DNA of 62,661 bases from an uncultured Phascolarctobacterium sp. GTDB taxonomy: Bacteria > Bacillota > Negativicutes > Acidaminococcales > Acidaminococcaceae. The translations under genes and the position numbers were made by a program. Position 1 is the stretch's first letter. Each line of letters opens with the position of its first letter. The DNA is taken from assembly GCA_905200645.1 (NCBI GenBank), contig CAJKLD010000011.1, forward strand, positions 1-62,661, in the 5' to 3' direction. The notes beneath the pieces are model-generated. The model worked only from the letters and a program-made list of their open reading frames with translations, did no database searches and was not told where the DNA came from. Shown here one piece after another: positions 24,468 through 33,050 of the stretch.

Positions 24468-26714
24468 ATGGCTGATGAACAACAAAAATCAACAGCTTCT
24501 GTTATTGATGACAAGCCTCTAACAGATAAAGAACTGGAAGAAATGTTGCATAAGTCAGAAAAAGTAACCGAATTTCCTGAGGTTACCTTTGACGAATTTA
24601 GTGAACCTACTTGGGATGAATGGGTAGAGGCGTGCAATGCTTTGTTGAAAGGCAAACCCTTTGACAAAATTATGTATACCAAAAATTACGAAGGTATTAC
24701 CTTTGAGCCCATTTATACTCGCAAAGGAACAGATGCTATTCTGCCTACAGATGATTATCCCGGAATGGGAGATTATCTGCGCGGTGCAACTGTTAACGGT
24801 TATGTACATGAACCTTGGGGTATTGCTCAAGCCTGCGATGAAACTTTGCCTGCCGATAACAACGAGCTTTTAAAAGAAGAAATTTCTAAAGGCTCTACTG
24901 TTTATCATGTAAAACTTGATAGTGCTACCTTGGCTGGCCTAGATGCCAAAGATGCTGAAAAAATTGGTGATACAGGCGTAAATATTTCTACCGTGGAGGA
25001 TATGCGCGTACTGTTAAATGGTCTCAAACTGGATAAATATCCTTTAATGATTTATACCGGAGCAGGCGCTAAAGGTATGGTTGCCTTGACTGCTGCCGCT
25101 TTAAAAGCTGCAGGTCAAGATATTAAAACCTTAAAAGGCGTTATTGGCGCCGATCCTATTGGCGAATTGATTAAAAAGGGCAGAACCAATACTTCTTTGG
25201 ATGCACTTTATGATGAAATGGCAGCAACAATTAAATACGCTCGTGCCAATGCTCCAGAATTGCGTACAGTTTTTGTACAAAGCGACGCATTTACCGACGG
25301 TGGCGCTGATGCTGTACAAGAGGTTGCTTATACCTTTGCTACTGCAGTAGAATATATCCGCGAAATGCAAAAACGCGGCATTGCATTGAAAGATATTGCT
25401 GCTTCCTTGTATTTTGCATTTAACCAAGGCGCTAACTTCTTTATGGAAATTGCTAAGCTGCGCGCTTTGCGTCAGGTTTGGGCAGCTATTATGGAAGCCT
25501 TTGGTGCAGAAGAAGCAGATCGTTCTATTATGGTTCATGGCCGCAGCGCTCGCTTCACTAAAACCGTTATCGACCCTTATGTAAATATGCTGCGTAACTG
25601 CACGCAAACCTTCTCTAGCGTTGTAGGTGGCGTACATACCTACGAAAATCCTCCCTTTGACGAGTTAATTCGTAAAGGCGATGTTTTCTCCCGCCGTATT
25701 GCACGCAATCTGCATGTAATGCTGCAGGAAGAATTTGGTATGCTGAGTCCTATTGATGCTGCCGGTGGTTCCTGGGCGGTAGAATCTTTGACCAAGCAAA
25801 TTGCTGAAAAGATTTGGGCAGAATTCCAAAAGGTTGAAGAAATGGGCGGCATTACTAAAGCATTGGCTGCTGCTTATCCGCAAAAAGCCGTAGCTGAGGT
25901 TTTAGAAAAACGCTTCAAAGCATTGGAAATGCGTAAAGACCGCGCCGTTGGCGTTAACATGTATCCTAACATGACCGAAGAACCTTTGGAACGCAGAACC
26001 GAAGACACTGTAACGCTGAAAAAACAACGTGAAGCTGCTGTTGCTGCCTATGTAGCCGATATTGACACCAACTATCTGGCAGGCAAGCTGGCTAATGTTG
26101 CAACTGTTGAAGACGCTATGGAAGCCTTCTCTAACGGCGCTACCATTGGTCAAGTAGCCGCTGCCGGCTGCAAGGCAGAGCCTGTATTAGAAGTTGAAGC
26201 TATTGCTGCTCATCATTGGACCGAGCGCTATGAAGCTCTGCGCTTTGATACAGAAAAATACATTAAAGAAACCGGTAAAAACGTTGAAGTATTCTTGGCT
26301 AATATGGGACCAATTCCTCAGCATAAAGCAAGAGCCGATTTTTCCACCAGCTTCCTGCAGGTTGGCGAATTCAACGTACATCTGAACAACGGCTTCCAAG
26401 ATGATGAAGGCAAACCGGGTTCTCGTTATGAAAAGTGCGTAGAAGCTTTGAAAGCAGGCATTGACGATAAGGGTACTCCTTATGATGTTGCCGTAATCTG
26501 CTCTACCGATGCTACCTATCCGGAGGATGTTCCTGCTTTGGCTCCGATGCTGAAAGCTGCAAACCCCAATATGACTTTGTTCCTAGCAGGCGCCGCACCG
26601 AAAGATTTGGTACCTGTATACAAAGAAGCCGGTATTGATGACTTTATCAGCGTATCTGCCAACTGCTTCGCTGTATTGAAGATGCTGCAAAAGAAGAAGG
26701 GGATGATTGAATAA
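24468..26714 (+). CDS. mutA: Methylmalonyl-CoA mutase small (non-catalytic) subunit
   Basis: This 748-residue subunit pairs with MutB to interconvert succinyl-CoA and methylmalonyl-CoA. The N-terminal part is a TIM-barrel homologue (TWDEWVEACNALLKGKPFDK; AASLYFAFNQGANFFMEIAKLRALRQVW). The C-terminal B12-like domain is degenerate: where MutB has DGHDRG this protein reads IPQHKAR, so it cannot bind cobalamin in the base-off/His-on way. It is longer than the well-known MutA (about 640). Its stop overlaps the mutB start by one base (TAATG). Codon use is richer in C-ending codons than neighbouring genes, suggesting strong expression. Confidence 0.93.
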   Translation: MADEQQKSTASVIDDKPLTDKELEEMLHKSEKVTEFPEVTFDEFSEPTWDEWVEACNALLKGKPFDKIMYTKNYEGITFEPIYTRKGTDAILPTDDYPGMGDYLRGATVNGYVHEPWGIAQACDETLPADNNELLKEEISKGSTVYHVKLDSATLAGLDAKDAEKIGDTGVNISTVEDMRVLLNGLKLDKYPLMIYTGAGAKGMVALTAAALKAAGQDIKTLKGVIGADPIGELIKKGRTNTSLDALYDEMAATIKYARANAPELRTVFVQSDAFTDGGADAVQEVAYTFATAVEYIREMQKRGIALKDIAASLYFAFNQGANFFMEIAKLRALRQVWAAIMEAFGAEEADRSIMVHGRSARFTKTVIDPYVNMLRNCTQTFSSVVGGVHTYENPPFDELIRKGDVFSRRIARNLHVMLQEEFGMLSPIDAAGGSWAVESLTKQIAEKIWAEFQKVEEMGGITKALAAAYPQKAVAEVLEKRFKALEMRKDRAVGVNMYPNMTEEPLERRTEDTVTLKKQREAAVAAYVADIDTNYLAGKLANVATVEDAMEAFSNGATIGQVAAAGCKAEPVLEVEAIAAHHWTERYEALRFDTEKYIKETGKNVEVFLANMGPIPQHKARADFSTSFLQVGEFNVHLNNGFQDDEGKPGSRYEKCVEALKAGIDDKGTPYDVAVICSTDATYPEDVPALAPMLKAANPNMTLFLAGAAPKDLVPVYKEAGIDDFISVSANCFAVLKMLQKKKGMIE

Positions 26715-28909
26715 TGAGCGTAAATCCTGATTTCACTAAAGTTGCCCTTCCTAATCATCCATCCTGTTCCTATGACGAATGGAAGAAAAATTTGGAAGCT
26801 AAAATGGGCGAAAATTATGATGCCCTTTATGATACAACCTTGGAGCGTATTCCTAAAGAGCCGCTGTATACTAAAGACATTTATGATAAATGCAACCATT
26901 TGGATTTTATGAGCGGTATTCCTCCGTTCCTGCGTGGACCTTATTCCACAATGTACGTGTTCCGTCCTTGGACAGTACGTCAATACGCAGGCTTTTCCAC
27001 TGCTGAAGAATCCAACGCATTCTATCGCCGTAATCTGGCCGCAGGCCAAAAGGGCTTGTCCATTGCGTTTGACCTGCCTACTCACCGTGGCTATGACGCC
27101 GATAACCCGCGTGTAGTTGGTGACGTTGGTAAAGCAGGCGTGTCCGTTTGCTCCATGCTGGATATGAATATTTTGTTCTCCGGTATTCCTCTGGACCAAA
27201 TGTCCGTATCTATGACTATGAATGGTGCCGTACTGCCAATTTTGGCATTCTTCATTGTTTCCGGTGAAGAACAAGGTGTAGATAAATCCATTATGGCCGG
27301 TACTATTCAAAATGATATTCTGAAAGAATTCATGGTTCGTAATACCTATATTTATCCGCCTGCTATGTCCATGCGTATCATTGGTGATATTTTTGAATAT
27401 ACCACTAAATACATGCCTAAGTTTAACAGCATTTCTATTTCCGGCTACCATATTCAGGAATGCGGCGCAACCTGCGACCTTGAATTAGGCTACACTCTGG
27501 CAGATGGTATGGAATATATTCGTACCGGTGAAGCTGCAGGTCTGCCGGTAGATGCTTTCGCTAAGCGTTTGTCCTTCTTCTGGGATATGGGCAAAAACTA
27601 CTTTATGGAAGTTGCGAAAATGCGTGCTGCACGTGTTCTGTGGGCTAAGATTCTGAAGAGCTTCGGTGCTAAGAATCCTAAATCTATGGCTCTGCGTACT
27701 CACAGCCAAACTTCCGGCTGGTCTCTGACCGAGCAGGATCCGTTCAACAACATTTCCCGTACCTGTATGGAAGCTATGTCTGCGGCTTTAGGCCACACTC
27801 AATCTCTGCATACTAACGCACTGGACGAAGCTATCGCACTGCCGACAGACTTCTCCGCTCGTCTTGCCCGTAATACTCAGCTGTACATTCAAGATGAAAC
27901 CAAGGTTTGCAAGATTATCGATCCGTGGGGCGGTTCTTACTATGTTGAATACCTCACCAACGAAATTATTCGCCGTGCTTGGGCTCATATTCAAGAGGTT
28001 GAAGCACTTGGCGGTATGGCAAAAGCTATTGCAACCGGTTTGCCGAAGATGCGTATCGAAGAGTGCGCAGCCCGTCGTCAGGCTAATATCGACTCCGGCA
28101 AAGAAACTATTGTCGGTCTGAATAAATATCGTTTGGCCAAGGAAGATCCGTTGAACGTATTGTCCATTGATAATACCGCAGTACGTAACGCTCAGATCAA
28201 ACGTTTGGAAAAACTGAGAGCAGAACGTGACGGCGAAAAGGTTAAAGCAGATTTGGCCGCAATTACTCGTGCTGCCGAGTCCCGAGACAACGGCAACTTG
28301 CTGGAAATGGCTGTTCAAGCAGCTCGCGACCGTGCTTCCTTGGGTGAAATTTCCGACGCAGTCGAAAAAGTTTCCGGTCGTTTCAATGCTGTAATCCACA
28401 CTGTATCCGGTGTATATTCCAGTGAGTTCAGCGGCAACGATGATATGGAAAAAGCTACTAAGCTGGCTGACGAATTTGAAAAACTTGAAGGCCGTCGTCC
28501 TCGTATCTTCTTGGCAAAAATGGGTCAGGATGGTCATGACCGCGGACAAAAGGTTTTGGCAACCTCCTTTGCCGATATGGGTTGGACCGTCGACGTTGGC
28601 CCGTTGTTCCAAACTCCGGAAGAATCTGCACAAGACGCTGTAGATAACGACGTTGATATGGTTGGCTTCTCTTCCCTGGCTGCCGGTCATAAGACTCTGC
28701 TGCCGGCAATTGTAGAAGAACTTAAAAAACGTGGCCGTGAGGATATTATGGTCTGCATTGGCGGCGTAATCCCTGCACAAGACTATGACTATTTGTATGA
28801 ACATGGTGCAGCAGGCATCTTTGGCCCTGGTACCAACATTCCTAAATGCTGCATCCAATTACTGCAAATGTTAGTTGATCGTGCAAAAGCTGAACACGCT
28901 GAAGACTGA
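26714..28909 (+). CDS. mutB: Methylmalonyl-CoA mutase large (catalytic) subunit
   Basis: This 731-residue catalytic subunit has the substrate barrel (RPWTVRQYAGFSTAEESNAF; LSIAFDLPTHRGYD; SGYHIQECGAT) and a C-terminal cobalamin domain with the DxHxxG motif in GQDGHDRG and the downstream SLAAGHKTL and GGVIPAQDYD segments. It catalyses the B12-dependent carbon-skeleton rearrangement used for propionate formation from succinate. It is followed by meaB after 10 bases. It shares the strongly biased codon use of mutA, consistent with a main energy pathway of an anaerobe. Confidence 0.96.
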   Translation: MSVNPDFTKVALPNHPSCSYDEWKKNLEAKMGENYDALYDTTLERIPKEPLYTKDIYDKCNHLDFMSGIPPFLRGPYSTMYVFRPWTVRQYAGFSTAEESNAFYRRNLAAGQKGLSIAFDLPTHRGYDADNPRVVGDVGKAGVSVCSMLDMNILFSGIPLDQMSVSMTMNGAVLPILAFFIVSGEEQGVDKSIMAGTIQNDILKEFMVRNTYIYPPAMSMRIIGDIFEYTTKYMPKFNSISISGYHIQECGATCDLELGYTLADGMEYIRTGEAAGLPVDAFAKRLSFFWDMGKNYFMEVAKMRAARVLWAKILKSFGAKNPKSMALRTHSQTSGWSLTEQDPFNNISRTCMEAMSAALGHTQSLHTNALDEAIALPTDFSARLARNTQLYIQDETKVCKIIDPWGGSYYVEYLTNEIIRRAWAHIQEVEALGGMAKAIATGLPKMRIEECAARRQANIDSGKETIVGLNKYRLAKEDPLNVLSIDNTAVRNAQIKRLEKLRAERDGEKVKADLAAITRAAESRDNGNLLEMAVQAARDRASLGEISDAVEKVSGRFNAVIHTVSGVYSSEFSGNDDMEKATKLADEFEKLEGRRPRIFLAKMGQDGHDRGQKVLATSFADMGWTVDVGPLFQTPEESAQDAVDNDVDMVGFSSLAAGHKTLLPAIVEELKKRGREDIMVCIGGVIPAQDYDYLYEHGAAGIFGPGTNIPKCCIQLLQMLVDRAKAEHAED

Positions 28910-28919
28910 GGTGAGATAA

Positions 28920-30098
28920 ATGCCTGAAACTGGTGAGAAAGACATTAGGCCAAGTTGGGTTCCCCTGAAAAAAGACCCCAATTTTGCCTGCTCTGTAATG
29001 GGCGGGATTGACAGTGCCGTAAACGCTGTTAGCGAGGAGAAGTATAACCCTGTGGATAAAATTAGGAAGTTCCCCTTGAGGAAAAAGCCTAGTCCGGAAG
29101 AGTTAATAAAAGGAGTCAGTGAAGGCGATCGTAAAACCTTATCTCAAGCTATTACGCTGATTGAAAGTAACGCTCCTAGGGATTTTGATAAAGCGCAACG
29201 TGTTCTGCAAGCGTTGCTGCCGCGTACTGGTAAAGCTTTGCGCATCGGTATTTCCGGTGTACCCGGTGCCGGCAAGAGTACCTTTATTGAGTCCTTTGGT
29301 CAAATGCTGTGTCATCAGGGTTATAAGGTCGCAGTTCTTGCTGTTGATCCTACCAGTTCTATTACCGGTGGCTCTATCTTGGGTGATAAAACGCGTATGC
29401 AGATGCTTTCGCGTGAACCTAATTGCTTTATTCGTCCCTCTCCTGCCAAGGGAACTTTAGGCGGTGTAGCACGTAAAAGCCGCGAAACAATGCTGCTATG
29501 CGAGGCTGCGGGCTGTGACGTTATTTTGGTAGAAACAGTAGGCGTTGGTCAAAGCGAAATTACCGTTCGTTCAATGGTAGATTTCTTTATGCTGGTTGTT
29601 CTTACCGGCGCCGGTGACGATTTACAGGGCATAAAAAAAGGTATTATGGAAGTTGCCGATGCTATCGTTGTCAATAAAGCAGACGGCGATAATCTGCCTA
29701 AGGCCATTGTAACGCAAGGTGAGTATGAACGCATGATTGAGTTTATCAGGCCTGCAACCGAAGGATGGAAAACTCACGCTTATCGTTGCTCCGCTTTAAC
29801 TAAAGAGGGCTTAATTGAGCTGTGGGCGGTAATGCGTAAATTTGAGAAGGTTACTAAAGCTTCCGGAGCATTTGCCAACCGTCGTAAATCTCAAACCTTG
29901 TCGTGGGTTAATAGCATGATTGATGAGCATCTGCATAACCTGTTCTTTGAAGATCCAATGATTAAGGGTCGTCTGCCTGCCGTTATGGAGGCCGCAATAA
30001 ACGGAGTAATATCTCCTAGTCAGGCAGTAACCGAGCTTATTCGTGCGTTTGATATGGATAGAGCGGCAGCTAAGCATTACGATCAATTAAGTAAATAA
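28920..30098 (+). CDS. meaB: MeaB/ArgK-type GTPase chaperone of the mutase
   Basis: This 392-residue G3E-type GTPase protects and reloads methylmalonyl-CoA mutase with adenosylcobalamin. It shows Walker A GVPGAGKST, the segment AVDPTSSITGGSILGDKTRM, ETVGVGQSE, and the guanine-specificity NKAD. About 60 residues precede the usual MeaB start, including PSWVPLKKDPNFACSVMGGI, which is unlike the core family. ATG 28920 has GAGGTGAG upstream. It is the last gene before a terminator, so the msrA-like gene, mutA, mutB and meaB form one operon. Confidence 0.93.
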   Translation: MPETGEKDIRPSWVPLKKDPNFACSVMGGIDSAVNAVSEEKYNPVDKIRKFPLRKKPSPEELIKGVSEGDRKTLSQAITLIESNAPRDFDKAQRVLQALLPRTGKALRIGISGVPGAGKSTFIESFGQMLCHQGYKVAVLAVDPTSSITGGSILGDKTRMQMLSREPNCFIRPSPAKGTLGGVARKSRETMLLCEAAGCDVILVETVGVGQSEITVRSMVDFFMLVVLTGAGDDLQGIKKGIMEVADAIVVNKADGDNLPKAIVTQGEYERMIEFIRPATEGWKTHAYRCSALTKEGLIELWAVMRKFEKVTKASGAFANRRKSQTLSWVNSMIDEHLHNLFFEDPMIKGRLPAVMEAAINGVISPSQAVTELIRAFDMDRAAAKHYDQLSK

Positions 30099-30111
30099 TA
30101 TGCAATATAGT

Positions 30112-30157
30112 GAGAAGTGGTGGAAATTGATTTTGATTTTCATCACTTCTCTTTTTA
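30112..30157 (+). terminator. Intrinsic terminator after meaB
   Basis: GAGAAGTGGTGGAAA pairs with TTTTCATCACTTCTC, followed by TTTTTAT. The 230 bases after it (30158-30385) are AT-rich and I see no gene or clear motif in them. Confidence 0.85.
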
Positions 30158-30385
30158 TAATGGCAAAAATCACTTGCATTATACATGCTTAAACAATAAA
30201 AAACTAAGAATCAAAATCTCTTACGATTTTGCCGTCAAATAACGCTTTATGACTTATTTTTTTAATTCGAATACAAATGACACAATATAGTAAATTAGCT
30301 CTTTAAATCCTTGATAACACAATATATATATTATACTTTTTGAAAAAAAGTGATATAGATATTAGAAGATTATTAAGAATAACTC

Positions 30386-30414
30386 TTGTCAAAGATGTGA
30401 AATCATAGTATACT
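30386..30414 (+). promoter_or_regulatory. Sigma70-type promoter of the second cobalamin leader
   Basis: TTGTCA (30386-30391) and TATACT (30409-30414) have a 17-base spacer, just upstream of the riboswitch. Confidence 0.7.
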
Positions 30415-30438
30415 AATAGCATAATTAAAGAAAAATTA

Positions 30439-30625
30439 TCAATAGGTAAAAATTTTAATAGAGAAGCCGGGTGTAATTCCCGCACGATCCCGTCGCTGTA
30501 ATAGGGAACAGCTTCATATAAAGTCACTGGCATAAGCCGGGAAGGCGTGAAGCTGCAATGAACTTAAGTCAGAAGAACTGCCTATTGATTTACTACTGCT
30601 GCGTGCGACAGTAAGGGTAGATGAT
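30439..30625 (+). promoter_or_regulatory. Cobalamin riboswitch 2
   Basis: P1 pairs TCAATAGG (30439-30446) with CCTATTGA (30581-30588). The core has GAAGCCGGGTGTAATTCCCG and GATCCCGTCGCTGTAA, and the B12 box is GTCAGAAGAACTGCC. A P13-like arm TACTGCTGCGTGCGACAGTA follows. A terminator comes next, then BtuB-like receptor genes, the classic arrangement for B12-repressed uptake. Confidence 0.94.
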
Positions 30626-30642
30626 GCTAATGTATTCATGTT

Positions 30643-30679
30643 GCCTTTTATTACCTCATGGAGTAAAAGGCTTTTTTTT
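30643..30679 (+). terminator. Riboswitch-controlled terminator
   Basis: GCCTTTTATTAC pairs with GGAGTAAAAGGC around a CTCAT-type loop, followed by eight Ts. It is placed to switch off the receptor operon when cobalamin is bound. Confidence 0.88.
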
Positions 30680-30699
30680 ATTGCCTTGCAGCTAAATTG

Positions 30700-30897
30700 G
30701 TTTGCAATGCAAGTAACATACGGCCATGCAAGACCGGGTATGAGAAAGCGTTACAATAAATAAATTTTTTATCATTTCAAAGGAGTGACTTGAATGGACG
30801 TAAAAGTTACAAAAAGTTTGTTAATGACCGTTCTCATTACCGGCTCTGTAATGTGGGGGGGTACAGCCGCATTTGCTGAAGAAAATGTTGGCGAGTT
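30700..30897 (+). repeat. Duplicated leader and signal-peptide segment, copy A
   Basis: These 198 bases recur at 32853-33050 with five mismatches by eye and no gaps. The copy covers about 94 bases of leader, the ribosome binding site AAAGGAGTG, and the first 35 codons of the receptor. Within the leader, GTAAC...GTTAC and CATAC...GTATG can pair, so an RNA structure is possible. Confidence 0.9.
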
Positions 30898-32758
30898 CAC
30901 GCTGGATCCGATGGTCGTTACGGCGCAAAGAATGGAAACTAGGGATTTGGATACGCCGGCATCTACAAGTGTGATTACTGCTGAAGATATTGAGCGTAGC
31001 GGTGCAAAAACTGCTTACGAAATTATTGAGCGGCAGGTTGGATTTACCAATAATGCTTATGGCCCTGGTGGTCGTGAATTTGGCGGCAGTAGTTCGAGAA
31101 CAGTTTTGCGTGGTCTTGATAAGGGAACTTTAGTAATGGTAAACGGTGCTCCTATCAATTTGATGAACTATAATAGTTCGGAAGGTATTCCCGTAGAAAG
31201 TATTGAAAAGATTGAAATTGTACGCGGGGCTCAATCTGTTTTGTATGGAGCAGAAGCTACTGGTGGCGTTATCAATATTATTACTAAGAAAAGCGCAAAG
31301 CCTAAGACTACTGTGATAGCGGGCGCAGGTAATTACGAAAAAAAATGGGGCATCTATACTCAAGGTGAAAAGTATATTGCTTCCATCAGCAAAAATTATT
31401 ATGATGATGTAGGCCAAACAAATTGGTATTCTAATAAATCAACACGTATCTGGAAATATAGAAATAGTACGAAGGAAAATGCTTTTGTCAGCATTACACC
31501 TGTTGACAAATTGACTTTTAACTTTGCTCATACAGAAGGCAATTATTATCGTGATGGTTGGACATTGAAGAATGGTGTTGAGACAGGAGCGGGTACTTCC
31601 TATTACTACAAAGATGTTAGAGATAATGTAAACGCCATTTATGATGATAAGGATAATATGTTTAAGTCCGTGCTTTCATACAACAAACGTAGAGTAAGTC
31701 CGTATCAGGCAACAATTTCTAAGTTCCAAATAGGTTCTTCTAAAAGAGCAACAAGCTCGGACTGGGATTTGAATTCTCTTACATGGGATACGCAAAAGGC
31801 TTGGAATTTGCGCGATGATAAAGACTCATTAATTGTAGGCTTAACTATTCAAAAAGAGGGAGCCGAAGATAGAACCAAGCATATGGAAGGAGATAGAAAG
31901 AATTACGGCCTTTATGCATCCTATAAATATGCTTTTACACCTAAATTTAACATTACAGCAGGTGTACGTGGTCAGCATATTGACGAGGATTATTTAAAAG
32001 GTGCTGATAAGGGGAAAACTCATGATGAATTTTTACCGCAAATTCAGGCTTTATATAAATTTAATGATAATACCTCTTGGTATGCTAATGTAGCTAAGTC
32101 GTATCAATTGCCGCCTCTAAATCAATTTTTTACCTATCCAAATAGAGAAGTAAATGATTTGAAGCCACAGGAAGGGTGGACATATGAAACTGGTATTAAA
32201 CATGTTACCGATACATCTATCTTAAAAGCAGATATTTATTATATGGATGTTGACGCTAAATTTGATTGGCGTAAAAATCCTGTAACAAACGAAAACTATT
32301 TGGTAAATGCCGGTACGTTTAAGAACACAGGATTAGAAATAGAGTATAAAAAAATCTTAGGTGACCGTTGGAGCTATAATTTAGGAGGAACTATATCTAA
32401 TCCTAAAACTAAAGAAGAGGAAAAAGATTTTTATACTCAAACCGAAGCGAAACTACAATTAACCGGTGGTATTGACTATACTGTGGGTAAATTGCTGGCC
32501 AACTTAAATTATTTATATTTGGGCAAGCGTCAGGCTTCTTATTACATGACCGATGGATCTAGCACATCTGGTAAAGTACCTGATAGACGTGTACCTCATA
32601 GAAGCCTGTTAAATGCTTCTGTTACATATAAAGCTGATAATAATAATTCCGTAAATCTTACTTTAAATAATATTTTAGATGTTGACGATACTATAAATAA
32701 ATACGAAAACTGGGGTATGCCATTTAATTGGATGTTAACTTATAACTATTCTTTCTAA
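30794..32758 (+). CDS. btuB: BtuB-like TonB-dependent receptor (copy 1)
   Basis: This 654-residue outer-membrane receptor has a signal peptide ending AAFA, a TonB box (DPMVVTAQR), a plug with IEKIEIVRGAQSVLYGAEAT and GGVINIITKK, and a beta-barrel ending YNYSF with terminal Phe. Its size is close to BtuB (about 600). The B12 riboswitch upstream makes a corrinoid substrate likely. A second receptor follows in the same direction; their N-terminal regions and leaders are duplicates but the barrels differ, so they may take different corrinoids. Confidence 0.88.
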   Translation: MDVKVTKSLLMTVLITGSVMWGGTAAFAEENVGEFTLDPMVVTAQRMETRDLDTPASTSVITAEDIERSGAKTAYEIIERQVGFTNNAYGPGGREFGGSSSRTVLRGLDKGTLVMVNGAPINLMNYNSSEGIPVESIEKIEIVRGAQSVLYGAEATGGVINIITKKSAKPKTTVIAGAGNYEKKWGIYTQGEKYIASISKNYYDDVGQTNWYSNKSTRIWKYRNSTKENAFVSITPVDKLTFNFAHTEGNYYRDGWTLKNGVETGAGTSYYYKDVRDNVNAIYDDKDNMFKSVLSYNKRRVSPYQATISKFQIGSSKRATSSDWDLNSLTWDTQKAWNLRDDKDSLIVGLTIQKEGAEDRTKHMEGDRKNYGLYASYKYAFTPKFNITAGVRGQHIDEDYLKGADKGKTHDEFLPQIQALYKFNDNTSWYANVAKSYQLPPLNQFFTYPNREVNDLKPQEGWTYETGIKHVTDTSILKADIYYMDVDAKFDWRKNPVTNENYLVNAGTFKNTGLEIEYKKILGDRWSYNLGGTISNPKTKEEEKDFYTQTEAKLQLTGGIDYTVGKLLANLNYLYLGKRQASYYMTDGSSTSGKVPDRRVPHRSLLNASVTYKADNNNSVNLTLNNILDVDDTINKYENWGMPFNWMLTYNYSF

Positions 32759-32770
32759 ATCACATTTAAT

Positions 32771-32793
32771 TGGCGGCGCTTCGTGCGCCGCCA
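32771..32793 (+). repeat. GC-rich hairpin after receptor copy 1
   Basis: TGGCGGCGC pairs perfectly with GCGCCGCCA around a five-base loop in an otherwise AT-rich gap. A near copy follows receptor copy 2. There is no T-run, so mRNA stabilisation or a small REP-type repeat is more likely than termination. Confidence 0.6.
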
Positions 32794-32852
32794 CTCCCTA
32801 AAATTTGAATACAACTGTTTTTAACTGTTTACATAAAAGAATATTTTCTAGC

Positions 32853-33050
32853 GTTTGCAATGCAAGTAACATACGGCCATGCAAGACTGGGTATGAGAAA
32901 GCGTTACAATAAATAAATTTTTTATCATTTCAAAGGAGTGACTTGAATGGACGTAAAAGTTACAAAAAGTTTGTTAATGACCGTTCTCATTACCGGCTCT
33001 GTAATGTGGGGGGGCGCAACCGCATTTGCTGAAGAAAATGTTGGAGAGTT
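32853..33050 (+). repeat. Duplicated leader and signal-peptide segment, copy B
   Basis: This is the second copy of 30700-30897, with the same spacing to the start codon. No riboswitch core precedes this copy, so only the short leader was duplicated, not the switch. Confidence 0.9.

Noticed and set aside
26516..28858. Long minus-strand open frames (311 and 356 codons) opposite the mutase genes
   Set aside because: They are antisense to mutA/mutB, have no ribosome binding sites or recognisable motifs, and arise from the strong codon bias of the genes on the other strand.
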